From the IMG/VR virus record IMGVR_UViG_3300034010_001074, positions 1 through 34,331 of that record: 34,331 bases of DNA; one strand, given 5' to 3'. Source of the DNA: a virus. How positions within the stretch are numbered: the first letter of the stretch is position 1; each line of letters begins with the position of its first letter. Position numbers and translations under genes: made by a program. Below are positions 6,278 through 14,750 of the stretch, one piece after another. The notes beneath the pieces were generated by a model, which did not search any database, was not told the origin of the DNA, and saw only the letters and a program-made list of their open reading frames with translations.

Positions 6278-9200
6278 TGCCACAAGTTCAGCAAAAAACA
6301 TTCGCTCAAAAAAGCGTTACTGAAAAAGCGTCTCAATTAGCACGAAGCGATTACTTTAATTCGCTCGATCCAGTGCGTCAGCATACGTTCTTGAGAGAGC
6401 TTGCCCCTTCCATGGACTTTAAGCAACGCAAAGCGTTAATTGGCGACGTTCAGAATGCGAACACATTCTTGGGAGCTTTGGGCAATACGGCGGTTCAAAC
6501 AGGCTCTTTTGGCTTGATTGATCGTCCTGAAGCTGGTGTGGGTGGATTGGGTATTCAAACGGCTCAAGTTTTGGGTAATGTGTTAGGACAGGCTCCTTTG
6601 ATTTTAGGGACGGTTGCCACTGGTGGCGGTTTGGGTCTAGGGCTGGGCTTGGCTGGTGGTATGGCTTCAGGGCTTGGCAACAACGCACGGCAACAGATCG
6701 ACGAAGGTTCTGCTTCAGGCTATGGCGACGTGGATTATAGACGTGCCAGCTTGCAAGGTTTGGGTGAAGGTGCTTCTAACCTTGCAGGTTTGGGCGTGGG
6801 GCGTGCCGTGGCTAAGTTCGCTCCTTCTGCCAGTGGTGCGGTGTTTGGGGCTGGACGCAAAGCCATTGCACAGGGTATTGCTGACGGCACAGAAGCATCC
6901 GTCGTTGGCGGTTTGGCTCGTGAAGCAATGGGTAACGCCGCACAATCGCAAGCGTTTAAAAACGCCTTTCGCCCCTTGCCACTGCTTGCCGATGCCGTCA
7001 CAGAAGGCTTGGGCGAAACAGGTACAGAATATCTTGATCAACGCTATACAGGGCGATATGACAACAACGCCTTGCTTCAAGCAGGGTTGATCGGCGGATT
7101 AACTGGTGGACTAACCAACGTTGGCATGGATCTAGCCAGTAGTGGGGCTTCTCTGATAAAGCCTCCCATGACGGATATGCAAGCAAAGCGTCAACAAGCC
7201 GATGACACCGCCAAGTATTTTTACATCAAGAAAAAGCAAATGCAGTTAATGGCAGAAGAGGCTCAAGCTCAACAAGAGGGACAAGCTCCTAATCCGCTGG
7301 ATTCGCAAGTGGTTCCGTTTGACCCTATCGATTACGGTTCAAAAATGCAAGAACAAACCCAAATGGCACAAATGGAGTTTGACCGTTTGGGGAATATGGG
7401 GCTTGGCTTGCAGGATAAACGGATTAAATCCATTGCAAAAACGCTTGAAAACAACACGGATTTATTGATTTTGAGTCCTGAAGAGGTGGCTCAAAAAGCT
7501 CCTGATTTATTGCCTCAAAAAATACAGCTAGATGCGTATGCACAGGTTTTGCGTAATCGTGAAGCCAGTATGCAGCAACAGCAGGATTTAGAATCACAAC
7601 AGCAGGGACAGGTTCCGCAACGTCCTCCAACGGATCCGCAAGCCTTGTCTGAACGCTTAATCGGCTTGCTTGAAAATGGCAATAATTCCGCCTTAAAGCA
7701 ACGTATGGGCTTGATTCAAAAGAATTATAGACAGCTTTTGGTAAAGGAAGATGCAGGGCAATTGAGCGATTTTGAGGCTCAAGAATTGCAGAATATCGAA
7801 CAAGGCATCGGTCTGTTTGAGCGTCACCAAGCGTTATTGAAGCAAAGCCAAGTGAGTACAAAGGGCTTATCTGTACTGGGTGGCAACCCTCAACAACAAA
7901 ACGTTTTAAAAGCGTCTGATTTAGAGGGTGTGGATAATTCAGGCAAAGCGACGCTAGGGGCAATGAGCCAAGTCTTTGATAATCAAGGCAACGCTTATGA
8001 TGTGCAACATGGCTTAGTGGATTTGAAGTATTTAAACCCTAGCAATAAAGCCGATTTCACACCGAATCCAAACTATCCACAGGAATTACAGCCTCGTGAT
8101 CGTAGCCGTGCATCAAGCCAAGCACAGATCGACAATATCGCCAATAATCTCATTCCTGAAAAACTGGGGGATTCTTCAAGCTTGAGTGAAGGAAGCCCTA
8201 TCGTTGGCAAGGATTTAGTCGTTGAAAGTGGTAACGGTCGGATTTTGGCGTTAAATCGTGCCTATGATGTGAATCCACAAAAGGCAGAAGCGTATCGTAA
8301 ATACATTAGAGATAATGCAGAACGGCTCGGGCTTGATGCTTTGGCGATTGACTCAATGGAAAAGCCTGCTTTAATTCGTATTCGCCAAACGGATGTGAAC
8401 CGTGCGGAATTTGCCAAACGTGCGAATGAGTCATCCGTCGCACAAATGAGTCCGATTGAGCAAGCGAAAAGTGATGCGGATAAACTAGATGCCACACTTC
8501 TTTCCACGTTGGATCCAAAAGAAAACGGCGATATTAACGATGAGTTCATCATTAACTTTGTGCAAAGCGTCGTTCCTGAAGTGGAGCAAGGGGCTATGGT
8601 TACATCCACTGGACAGCTTACGTCTGCTGGCTTGAAGCGTATTGAAAACGCCTTGCTTTACAAAGCCATTGGTGAAGGGGATGGACAGCTTGCTGTAAGT
8701 AATTTGCTTGATTCTACAGAAGAAACCAGTAAGAACATAGGGAAAGCCATTGTAAACTCGGCTCCCACGATTGTGGCTACTCGTCAAGCCATTGAAAACG
8801 GACAGTTGAAAGATCTTGATATTTCAGGTGATATTGGCGTAGCTGCTTCCACTTACATCAAAATCCGACAAAACAAGCAAAGCGTTTCGGATTATTATGC
8901 TCAACAAAAGCTTATTGGCGACGGCTTGACGCAAGCCCAAAACCATTTATTGCAGGTGTTTGATGCTTACAAACGGCAATCTAAGCGTTTAGAAAGTTTT
9001 ATTGAAGATTATTATAACGCCGTGGAGGCACAGGGCGATCCACGCCAAACCACTTTATTTAAGGTTGAGGACAAAACGCCTGCTCAATTGATTAAAGAAG
9101 TGGCAAGCGAGCAAGAAACGCCTTTAGAACTTATGGATATTGGACAGGATGCTATCGCAACCCCCGAAGATGCGGTGGTTGAGTCAAAAAAGCTCGAGAA

Positions 9201-10239
9201 AGAAAACGCTGAAAGCCAGTCCACCACTGAAAGCAAAAATCAAAAAATGAGTAAAGAGGCCGAAACAGGAATCCCTGTAACGGAAAAAGCCATTGCTACT
9301 GAACCTGTTAAGACCCCTGAAAAAACCATTGAGCCAGTAAATGAAGCGGTTGATACGCCTGTTAATGAAGACCCCACATTTAAGGAATCGGAATGGCTTA
9401 AGCCTCTTGATCTGAACGAAAAAGGCAACGTCATTCGTGAACGGCAAAAAGCCTTAAGTGATTTGAAGAATTACAAAAACGCTCAAGGTGAAGTCAATTA
9501 TTCGATCAATCACCATGCGTTGAATGATGTTGTCGCCACAAAAGACGGCAAGCTAGCCCTTAAAGATGTCGAAGGTATGGCGTTGAAGATTGAGCAAGCT
9601 ATTCAATCAGGCAAGCGTGTGTTCGGTCAATTCTATGACCCCAAGGGGGGCGTGAAGCGTACTGGACAAGCTGAAGAGTTAATCACTCCCCTAGGGTTTA
9701 AATTGGGCGTTGAGCGGTCGTACAATGGCGAGAAAATCGACAGCAAGCCTTATGTTCGCAAAGACGGCACGGTTAATCTTGGCACAAAAGACAACCCTAA
9801 TATCGTTCCTGAAAGTGCTATAACGAAAACGCCACAGCTTTACATGGTTGGGGTGAATGAGCATGGAGCGATTACGACACGCCTGTTAAATCGTAGTCAA
9901 GGCGTGGTGAAGGTATCCAATGAGTCCGCCATGCACAGCTTCTATCAGTCGGCGTATGCCACCGAAAAGCCTGCCTTATTTGACCCTGCGGAACAATGGA
10001 AGGATGTTATTTTAACGCCGATTTTGCGTATTAACGAAAGTAACAAAATCGCAAAATCTAACAAAACACCTGTAAAGAGCACAGCTTATGCGTATAATGA
10101 AGCATACCAGCTTGCTTCTAAATCACTTGAAGCACTTGGGGGCGATTGTCAACACCCTGTGATTAAAAAGGGGCTAGGCTTGCTTAAACAAAGCAATGAA
10201 GACGTTTACCAGCACTTACTCAAAAAGATTGGATGTTAA
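6277..10239 (+). CDS. Giant polyvalent-type virion protein with DdrB/ParB-like domain
   Basis: A 1320 aa protein. ATG 6277 overlaps the previous TAA; a TTG nine bases upstream is in frame but less likely. Visible parts: a glycine-rich hydrophobic segment at about 97-135 that could insert in a membrane; Gln-rich helical sequence to about 560; a DdrB/ParB-superfamily-like domain at about 590-810, marked by QPRDRSRASSQAQIDNIA and SGNGRILAL (651-659); an acidic Glu/Lys/Thr-rich linker at about 930-1040; and an unrecognised C-terminal domain. DdrB-ParB domains are known in polyvalent proteins of phages and conjugative elements, thought to enter the cell with DNA and protect or process it. Placement among presumed ejection proteins supports injection; the activity is inferred. 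Confidence 0.7.
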   Translation: MPQVQQKTFAQKSVTEKASQLARSDYFNSLDPVRQHTFLRELAPSMDFKQRKALIGDVQNANTFLGALGNTAVQTGSFGLIDRPEAGVGGLGIQTAQVLGNVLGQAPLILGTVATGGGLGLGLGLAGGMASGLGNNARQQIDEGSASGYGDVDYRRASLQGLGEGASNLAGLGVGRAVAKFAPSASGAVFGAGRKAIAQGIADGTEASVVGGLAREAMGNAAQSQAFKNAFRPLPLLADAVTEGLGETGTEYLDQRYTGRYDNNALLQAGLIGGLTGGLTNVGMDLASSGASLIKPPMTDMQAKRQQADDTAKYFYIKKKQMQLMAEEAQAQQEGQAPNPLDSQVVPFDPIDYGSKMQEQTQMAQMEFDRLGNMGLGLQDKRIKSIAKTLENNTDLLILSPEEVAQKAPDLLPQKIQLDAYAQVLRNREASMQQQQDLESQQQGQVPQRPPTDPQALSERLIGLLENGNNSALKQRMGLIQKNYRQLLVKEDAGQLSDFEAQELQNIEQGIGLFERHQALLKQSQVSTKGLSVLGGNPQQQNVLKASDLEGVDNSGKATLGAMSQVFDNQGNAYDVQHGLVDLKYLNPSNKADFTPNPNYPQELQPRDRSRASSQAQIDNIANNLIPEKLGDSSSLSEGSPIVGKDLVVESGNGRILALNRAYDVNPQKAEAYRKYIRDNAERLGLDALAIDSMEKPALIRIRQTDVNRAEFAKRANESSVAQMSPIEQAKSDADKLDATLLSTLDPKENGDINDEFIINFVQSVVPEVEQGAMVTSTGQLTSAGLKRIENALLYKAIGEGDGQLAVSNLLDSTEETSKNIGKAIVNSAPTIVATRQAIENGQLKDLDISGDIGVAASTYIKIRQNKQSVSDYYAQQKLIGDGLTQAQNHLLQVFDAYKRQSKRLESFIEDYYNAVEAQGDPRQTTLFKVEDKTPAQLIKEVASEQETPLELMDIGQDAIATPEDAVVESKKLEKENAESQSTTESKNQKMSKEAETGIPVTEKAIATEPVKTPEKTIEPVNEAVDTPVNEDPTFKESEWLKPLDLNEKGNVIRERQKALSDLKNYKNAQGEVNYSINHHALNDVVATKDGKLALKDVEGMALKIEQAIQSGKRVFGQFYDPKGGVKRTGQAEELITPLGFKLGVERSYNGEKIDSKPYVRKDGTVNLGTKDNPNIVPESAITKTPQLYMVGVNEHGAITTRLLNRSQGVVKVSNESAMHSFYQSAYATEKPALFDPAEQWKDVILTPILRINESNKIAKSNKTPVKSTAYAYNEAYQLASKSLEALGGDCQHPVIKKGLGLLKQSNEDVYQHLLKKIGC

Positions 10240-10240
10240 T

Positions 10241-11887
10241 ATGCCTAAAGATTGTTCTCCTGATGATTTGGCGATTGCCTTTATTGCAAGGGCTAGAATG
10301 AACGGTGGACGCATGGGGGTGACTCCTGAATCCGTCACCACAGGAATCGGGTTTAATCGTCCTGATAAGATAGTTTTTAATGCGTCTGAATTGGCGAAAT
10401 ATGAGCAAAGAATGGCAAAAGAGGAGGCTCGTAATTTCAAGGCGAATCTTCAGGCAGAAGCCAGTAACATCAACGAAAAGCAAGAAACCTATAAGGGCTT
10501 AAAGGAAAATGCTCGTAAGACACAAGAGGCAATGGGTGTTCTTAATACGACTAAGGGCATTGCACAGGCTTTACTGCCTCCTAGTATGGTAATTCCTGCT
10601 CGCATTTATACCCCCACGTCTCAATCGCTACAGAAATTTCAAGAGAAATACGCCACGGCGACGAAGGAAGAGGCGAAAGCCGCCTACATGAAAGAAGTGG
10701 CTCCGCAATTCAAGGCGTGGCAAGACAACCTCACAAAGCTTGCTCAAACGCATCGTACCGCAGAAGAGTTTACTAGAGTGTCTAAATCCATGTATGGCAT
10801 CACCAGTGCGAATCTGTACCATGTCATGGATTATGTAGATCACTGGGCGAATGGGGGTAACTGGTTTAAGTCGGCTCCTCCGAATAGCTTCGCCATGGGA
10901 TTTTTTGGTAAAGGGCTTGAAGCTTTCAGTAAAAACGTTCAACGTTGGAATCTCAAATGGACGTTAAGCAACATTGCCGAAACGCACCGTTTGTTTGTGC
11001 ATTATAGACCTGATCAAGTGCTTACTGGACTTGTGAACGCCTTAAGAGCCACAAAAGGTAATTTGATGAGTGAACTTCCTGAACTCAAGCAACTAGGAGC
11101 CTACGGCATGTCGTGGGAGCATGATGCTAAAACCAATTGGATAGACAAGGTGAATCCCTTTGCTTTGTCTATTAACGTGCAGAAAAATCTCGCTTGGTTT
11201 ACGGATAAAGCCAGCGGTGGGAATGGGCATCAAGGCATTAAGAAAGTCGTGCTTGAGCGTCCCTCTTGGGATATGCCGATGATTTACAACGAAAGCGGAA
11301 TGCGTCACACGTTGAGCATGACACGCTACATGTACGCCGAAACCATGCAGAATGTAGAGCTTTACAAGGAAGCACGAAAAAGCCCTATGGGTGCTTTAAA
11401 GCTGGTTAATTCCCTTGTGATTCGCAGTGCGTTCTTTGGCGTCCCTGCGGTTATTCCTTCCTTGTTGTGGAAAGCCTTGCCTAAAGAGGAAAAAGAAAAG
11501 ATTGAGGAGCTAAACAGCTTACTTCCAACGGCTCCGCCTTTTGGCTATATGGCGGAATATGTGCAACCGTTCAATGAATTATTTCTAGCTGGCACATTGC
11601 AGACCCTTGTGGGAACGGCGAATAAAGCAGGCTCCCACGGATTCAAGGGCGGTGTCGCCTTGCTTGAAGGTGATTCTAAGATGGCTTTGTCTTACCTCGT
11701 CAACAGTGCCATGCATGCTGGCGTATTTGTCACCATTCCTCAAAGCGTGGCAAAACTGTCCGATGCGTTGGTGAAGATTCTTGAAGATGAGCTTGAAGGA
11801 GATGAAGCATGGGAAGCCGTGTTTAAAAAGGAACTTGGTACTGAAATGGGTAAAGGCATTGGGGAGCAATTGGCTTCTTTGCAATAA
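10241..11887 (+). CDS. Putative ejection/polyvalent-associated protein
   Basis: A 548 aa protein of unrecognised family. ATG 10241 follows the preceding TAA (10237-10239) with a one-base gap; an in-frame ATG at 10196 would overlap the previous gene by 44 bases and is less likely. The sequence is mostly helical and Lys/Ala-rich. It has a coiled-coil-like stretch (KYEQRMAKEEARNFKANLQ) near residues 53-75, a hydrophobic segment around residues 386-413 (LVIRSAFFGVPAVIP) and an acidic C-terminus. Position directly after the polyvalent protein and before the portal suggests it is the third member of an ejection set, or the separated C-terminal portion of a larger polyvalent protein. No catalytic motif was recognised. 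Confidence 0.5.
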   Translation: MPKDCSPDDLAIAFIARARMNGGRMGVTPESVTTGIGFNRPDKIVFNASELAKYEQRMAKEEARNFKANLQAEASNINEKQETYKGLKENARKTQEAMGVLNTTKGIAQALLPPSMVIPARIYTPTSQSLQKFQEKYATATKEEAKAAYMKEVAPQFKAWQDNLTKLAQTHRTAEEFTRVSKSMYGITSANLYHVMDYVDHWANGGNWFKSAPPNSFAMGFFGKGLEAFSKNVQRWNLKWTLSNIAETHRLFVHYRPDQVLTGLVNALRATKGNLMSELPELKQLGAYGMSWEHDAKTNWIDKVNPFALSINVQKNLAWFTDKASGGNGHQGIKKVVLERPSWDMPMIYNESGMRHTLSMTRYMYAETMQNVELYKEARKSPMGALKLVNSLVIRSAFFGVPAVIPSLLWKALPKEEKEKIEELNSLLPTAPPFGYMAEYVQPFNELFLAGTLQTLVGTANKAGSHGFKGGVALLEGDSKMALSYLVNSAMHAGVFVTIPQSVAKLSDALVKILEDELEGDEAWEAVFKKELGTEMGKGIGEQLASLQ

Positions 11888-11889
11888 AC

Positions 11890-11904
11890 AAGTAGAAACG
11901 TGCT
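11890..11904 (+). promoter_or_regulatory. Recurrent 15-base motif, copy 2
   Basis: AAGTAGAAACGTGCT, identical to copies 1 and 3, starts three bases after the TAA of the preceding gene and 55 bases before the portal ATG. Here it is followed by AGGCAT rather than the T-run seen after the other two copies, so the conserved unit is the 15-mer and not a downstream T-tract. Confidence 0.6.
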
Positions 11905-11958
11905 AGGCATAACAGGCGTTTGGTTTTAACATTGAACATAAAAGCAAAGGAGTTTTTT

Positions 11959-13890
11959 ATGTTCAACATCCCTAATATGCAAGTTCTTGAAGAGGATAAT
12001 GCTGGTGGACTGCCTCCCCATTTACAGCAAGTGGCTCAAGCCTTAAGCAATCCGTCTTACATGGAACCTTTAGAGCCAGCTCTTGAGCAAGTACCTCTTA
12101 TTAAGCGTAAAACACCCAGCAATTTAAAAGTGAGTGATGCAGAACAAAGTGCCATAGTCGTAGCGTGTGAGCAATTCAAAAAATACGCCATTGACTCGAC
12201 TCGTTTAAAACGAGAAAAACAGGCTAGGGCTTATGGGTACATCAATAACACCTTATGTGATGATGATTTGTTGCCTGTGCCAAAGGTCAAAGGTTCAGAG
12301 CATGACACTAAAAGCGATCGCCCCCAAGTGTTTGTGCCTATTTCAAAACAACAAGCCATTAGCCTTTATTCTGAAATTAAGATGAAAATTTTCCCTAACG
12401 ATGAGGACTTCTTCAGGGTGAAATCTAAAACGGCTGAAGGGTATTCTTTTGAAGATACCCTTACTGAAGGTTTGAAGTTTAAGTTTAAAGAGCATAAAGT
12501 AAGCGAAAAGCTAGGTTCTTTTCTTTGGGATTTGATTTGGGCAGGGAATGCGTCTTGTCACCCCTATGTGAAGCGTAACACGCATTACAAATGGAAGTTT
12601 AACGATATAACAGGTGAATGGAAAGAAGTCAAGGAAGACGGCGAAGGAGAATGCGAGATTGAAGTATTCACACCGCTTTCCTTCTTTATTGATCCTCGTG
12701 CGAAAAACACTGAAGATGCACGGTGGGTGCATTGTGGCATCAAGCATCTTCACGAATTAAAAGACAATCCCCTTTATATGAATACGGATAATTTGCAGGA
12801 TTTAGGAGGTACTGAACACACAAGGAAGCAGGCGACGGAACAGTTTCAAGACACCGTTAACGATCTTTCTTATGGCGAAAACGACGGCTTAAAAAAAGTC
12901 GAGTACGATTTGTACTATTTCCCTGTTTTGGAGACGAATGAAAAAACCTATCGCAATATCCTTGTAGGTATTGCAGGGGGTAGTCAACTGGTTCGATTCC
13001 AGCCAAACACTTATGCAGAAGGTAAAAACCCTGCGGTATTTTGCAACTGGCGTCCCAATTCAGGCACGGCGGAAGGCACAGGTCCTATAGAAGATATGCT
13101 TAATTTGCAACGCATTATTAACATGCTTATGAACTACGTGCTTGAAAGCTTAGCGAGAAATGGCAACCGTTGGCTGGCTAATGAAAGCGTTGATTTAGAA
13201 GGGTTCTTTGGCACGGCTGGCGGTATTGCCGTTCTTCAAAATGGGGGTCGTGTGCAAGACAGCATGGTTTCCCTTAGTGGGGATTTTCAAGAGTCTCAAA
13301 TAATCATGAACTTGATCGGACTACTGAAGGCAGAAGCTCAAATTATGAGCGGTTCGCAGAATCCGTTTCAAGGTTCCAGTGAAGTTGATTATCAAAAAAC
13401 CGCTACGGAATTGCAGATTTTAGACAATAAAAGCATCACGATTTCAAATGAGGTGATTGAACATATTGTCGCTACTGGTATCCAGCCGATTTTAGAGCGG
13501 TTGGCTTACTTAATGGCAGAAACGTATGTTGAGCCGTTTTCTGTGCGTTTAGAGAGTGGAGAATATTCTGAAATTGATTTAGATCATTTAAAAACTGGTC
13601 AATTTGTCATTGAGCTGGTGAACATCAACCCTGCTTCTTCTAAATTGGCTCAAATTAACAATCTTGTGCGTCTTTATCAGATGTCACAAAGCAATCCTGA
13701 GCTCTACAATGCTTGGCGAAACAATGGGTATGACTTGCTTCGCAAAATAGCCACTTTGCAAGGGGAAAAAGGTTTAGAGACGATCATGCACACACCAGAA
13801 GAGATAAGAGCCATGGAAGAGCAATTGCAACAAATGCAAGAGATGCAGGCATCGCAAGGCATGCCTCCACAGCAAGGGATGGTGGCTTAA
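11959..13890 (+). CDS. Portal (head-tail connector) protein
   Basis: A 643 aa protein forming the dodecameric ring through which DNA passes. ATG 11959 is chosen because AAGGAG (11947-11952) lies six bases upstream; an in-frame ATG 39 bases earlier lacks a site. Typical portal features are an N-terminal polar region, a DxFFRVKS-type segment after MKIFPNDED, PLSFFIDPRA, then RPNSGTAEGTGPIEDMLNLQ and a long helical stretch with QNPFQGSSEVDYQKTATELQ. It ends in a Gln/Met-rich tail. Length fits podovirus portals. Scaffold and capsid genes follow, as expected. The next gene starts directly after the TAA (TAAATG). Confidence 0.85.
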   Translation: MFNIPNMQVLEEDNAGGLPPHLQQVAQALSNPSYMEPLEPALEQVPLIKRKTPSNLKVSDAEQSAIVVACEQFKKYAIDSTRLKREKQARAYGYINNTLCDDDLLPVPKVKGSEHDTKSDRPQVFVPISKQQAISLYSEIKMKIFPNDEDFFRVKSKTAEGYSFEDTLTEGLKFKFKEHKVSEKLGSFLWDLIWAGNASCHPYVKRNTHYKWKFNDITGEWKEVKEDGEGECEIEVFTPLSFFIDPRAKNTEDARWVHCGIKHLHELKDNPLYMNTDNLQDLGGTEHTRKQATEQFQDTVNDLSYGENDGLKKVEYDLYYFPVLETNEKTYRNILVGIAGGSQLVRFQPNTYAEGKNPAVFCNWRPNSGTAEGTGPIEDMLNLQRIINMLMNYVLESLARNGNRWLANESVDLEGFFGTAGGIAVLQNGGRVQDSMVSLSGDFQESQIIMNLIGLLKAEAQIMSGSQNPFQGSSEVDYQKTATELQILDNKSITISNEVIEHIVATGIQPILERLAYLMAETYVEPFSVRLESGEYSEIDLDHLKTGQFVIELVNINPASSKLAQINNLVRLYQMSQSNPELYNAWRNNGYDLLRKIATLQGEKGLETIMHTPEEIRAMEEQLQQMQEMQASQGMPPQQGMVA

Positions 13891-14109
13891 ATGGAAGATG
13901 CCAAAAAGCCCTATTTAGAATTGGCAAGACATCCTTCGTGGGGGCTTGTTCGGGAATATGTGGAGAAACACGCTAAGTTCCCAATGGCTCCTTTTGTGGA
14001 TGTGTCTGACGTATTGCGTCATCAATCCCTGCTGGCTTCGGCTCAAGCCTTGCATGGGTTGATTCGTCACATTGAAGACAACGCTAAAAAAGAATTAGAA
14101 AACAAGTAG
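13891..14109 (+). CDS. Small helical protein between portal and scaffold genes
   Basis: A 72 aa protein whose ATG abuts the portal stop codon, implying coupled translation. It appears wholly helical (DVLRHQSLLASAQALHGLIRH, ending in a Lys/Glu-rich tail). No family is recognised. Position suggests a head morphogenesis role, for example a prohead accessory protein. Its TAG stop lies inside motif copy 3. Confidence 0.6.
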   Translation: MEDAKKPYLELARHPSWGLVREYVEKHAKFPMAPFVDVSDVLRHQSLLASAQALHGLIRHIEDNAKKELENK

Positions 14110-14118
14110 AAACGTGCT
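14104..14118 (+). promoter_or_regulatory. Recurrent 15-base motif, copy 3
   Basis: AAGTAGAAACGTGCT overlaps the TAG stop (14107-14109) of the preceding small gene and lies 57 bases before the scaffold ATG. It is followed by TTTCATTTTG. Like copy 1 it embeds a stop codon in the motif, so a regulatory or RNA-processing signal overlies the end of the coding sequence. Confidence 0.6.
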
Positions 14119-14175
14119 TTTCATTTTGTAGAAAAGCCGTATTATTTTCTTATGTACTGATTAAGTGAGGTTATT

Positions 14176-14706
14176 ATGCCAAACGAATGGAATGATTATT
14201 TGAATGAAGGGCAACAAGAAAATCTACCTAGTGAGACGCCTCCTCCTGTTGCTCCTGTAGGTGGTCAACCTACACCCCCACAATCTCCTGATTTAAACGC
14301 TTTTAAATCGGCGGTGGAATCACAAGTGGATGCAAAATTAGCTCAAATTCAAGAGCAATTGCGGTATGAGCAGCAACAAAGCCAAGCCATTTTAGAATGG
14401 CGTCAAAGTAACCCTGAATTGCAGGAATACGAAGATTATATCGGCGTAAATGTTCGCAAGGTAATTGCTTCAGAAGCCGCCGAAGGTCGCTATCCTGATT
14501 TTGAAACGGTGCTTAAAAAGGCAACGGAACAATTTAAACAGGTGTTGCCAGTGGGTTCTAAAAAAGAATATTCGACTACGACTTTTCAAGGCTTGGATTT
14601 AGGCGAATCTAAAGAGTCTAAAAAGGCATTAAACCCTCAAGAAGTGGCTCATAAGGTTGCTACAATGCCTCGTGAAGAGTTTTTAAAGTTGCTTAATGCG
14701 TCCTAG
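14176..14706 (+). CDS. Putative capsid scaffolding protein
   Basis: A 176 aa acidic, Gln/Glu/Pro-rich protein directly before the major capsid gene, the canonical scaffold position. It has a Pro-rich segment (residues about 18-40), a helical Gln/Glu-rich core and a short C-terminal helix (PREEFLKLLN) of the kind that contacts capsid subunits. GAGG lies upstream of ATG 14176. Scaffolds share little sequence, so the call rests on position, size and composition. It would direct prohead assembly and then be lost or cleaved. Confidence 0.7.
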   Translation: MPNEWNDYLNEGQQENLPSETPPPVAPVGGQPTPPQSPDLNAFKSAVESQVDAKLAQIQEQLRYEQQQSQAILEWRQSNPELQEYEDYIGVNVRKVIASEAAEGRYPDFETVLKKATEQFKQVLPVGSKKEYSTTTFQGLDLGESKESKKALNPQEVAHKVATMPREEFLKLLNAS

Positions 14707-14734
14707 TTGTTTCCTTGTTGTATCCCCCTTAATG

Positions 14735-14749
14735 TAAAGGATTCCTTTA
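14735..14749. promoter_or_regulatory. Palindrome over the capsid gene ribosome site
   Basis: TAAAGGA-T-TCCTTTA is a perfect 7-bp dyad around one base, ending two bases before ATG 14751. It includes the AAAGGA ribosome-binding sequence. In RNA a 5-bp stem (TAAAG with CTTTA) could mask that site. It could be a translational operator or chance. Confidence 0.4.
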
Positions 14750-14750
14750 A

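Noticed and set aside
6656-7186. Several 60-144 aa frames on both strands inside the 1320 aa gene
   Set aside because: Shadows of a Gly/Ala-rich coding region; no ribosome sites and no domain-like sequence.
12314-12321. GCGATCGC palindrome as a sign of a cyanobacterial host
   Set aside because: I noticed a single copy; genuine HIP1-rich genomes carry many per 34 kb.
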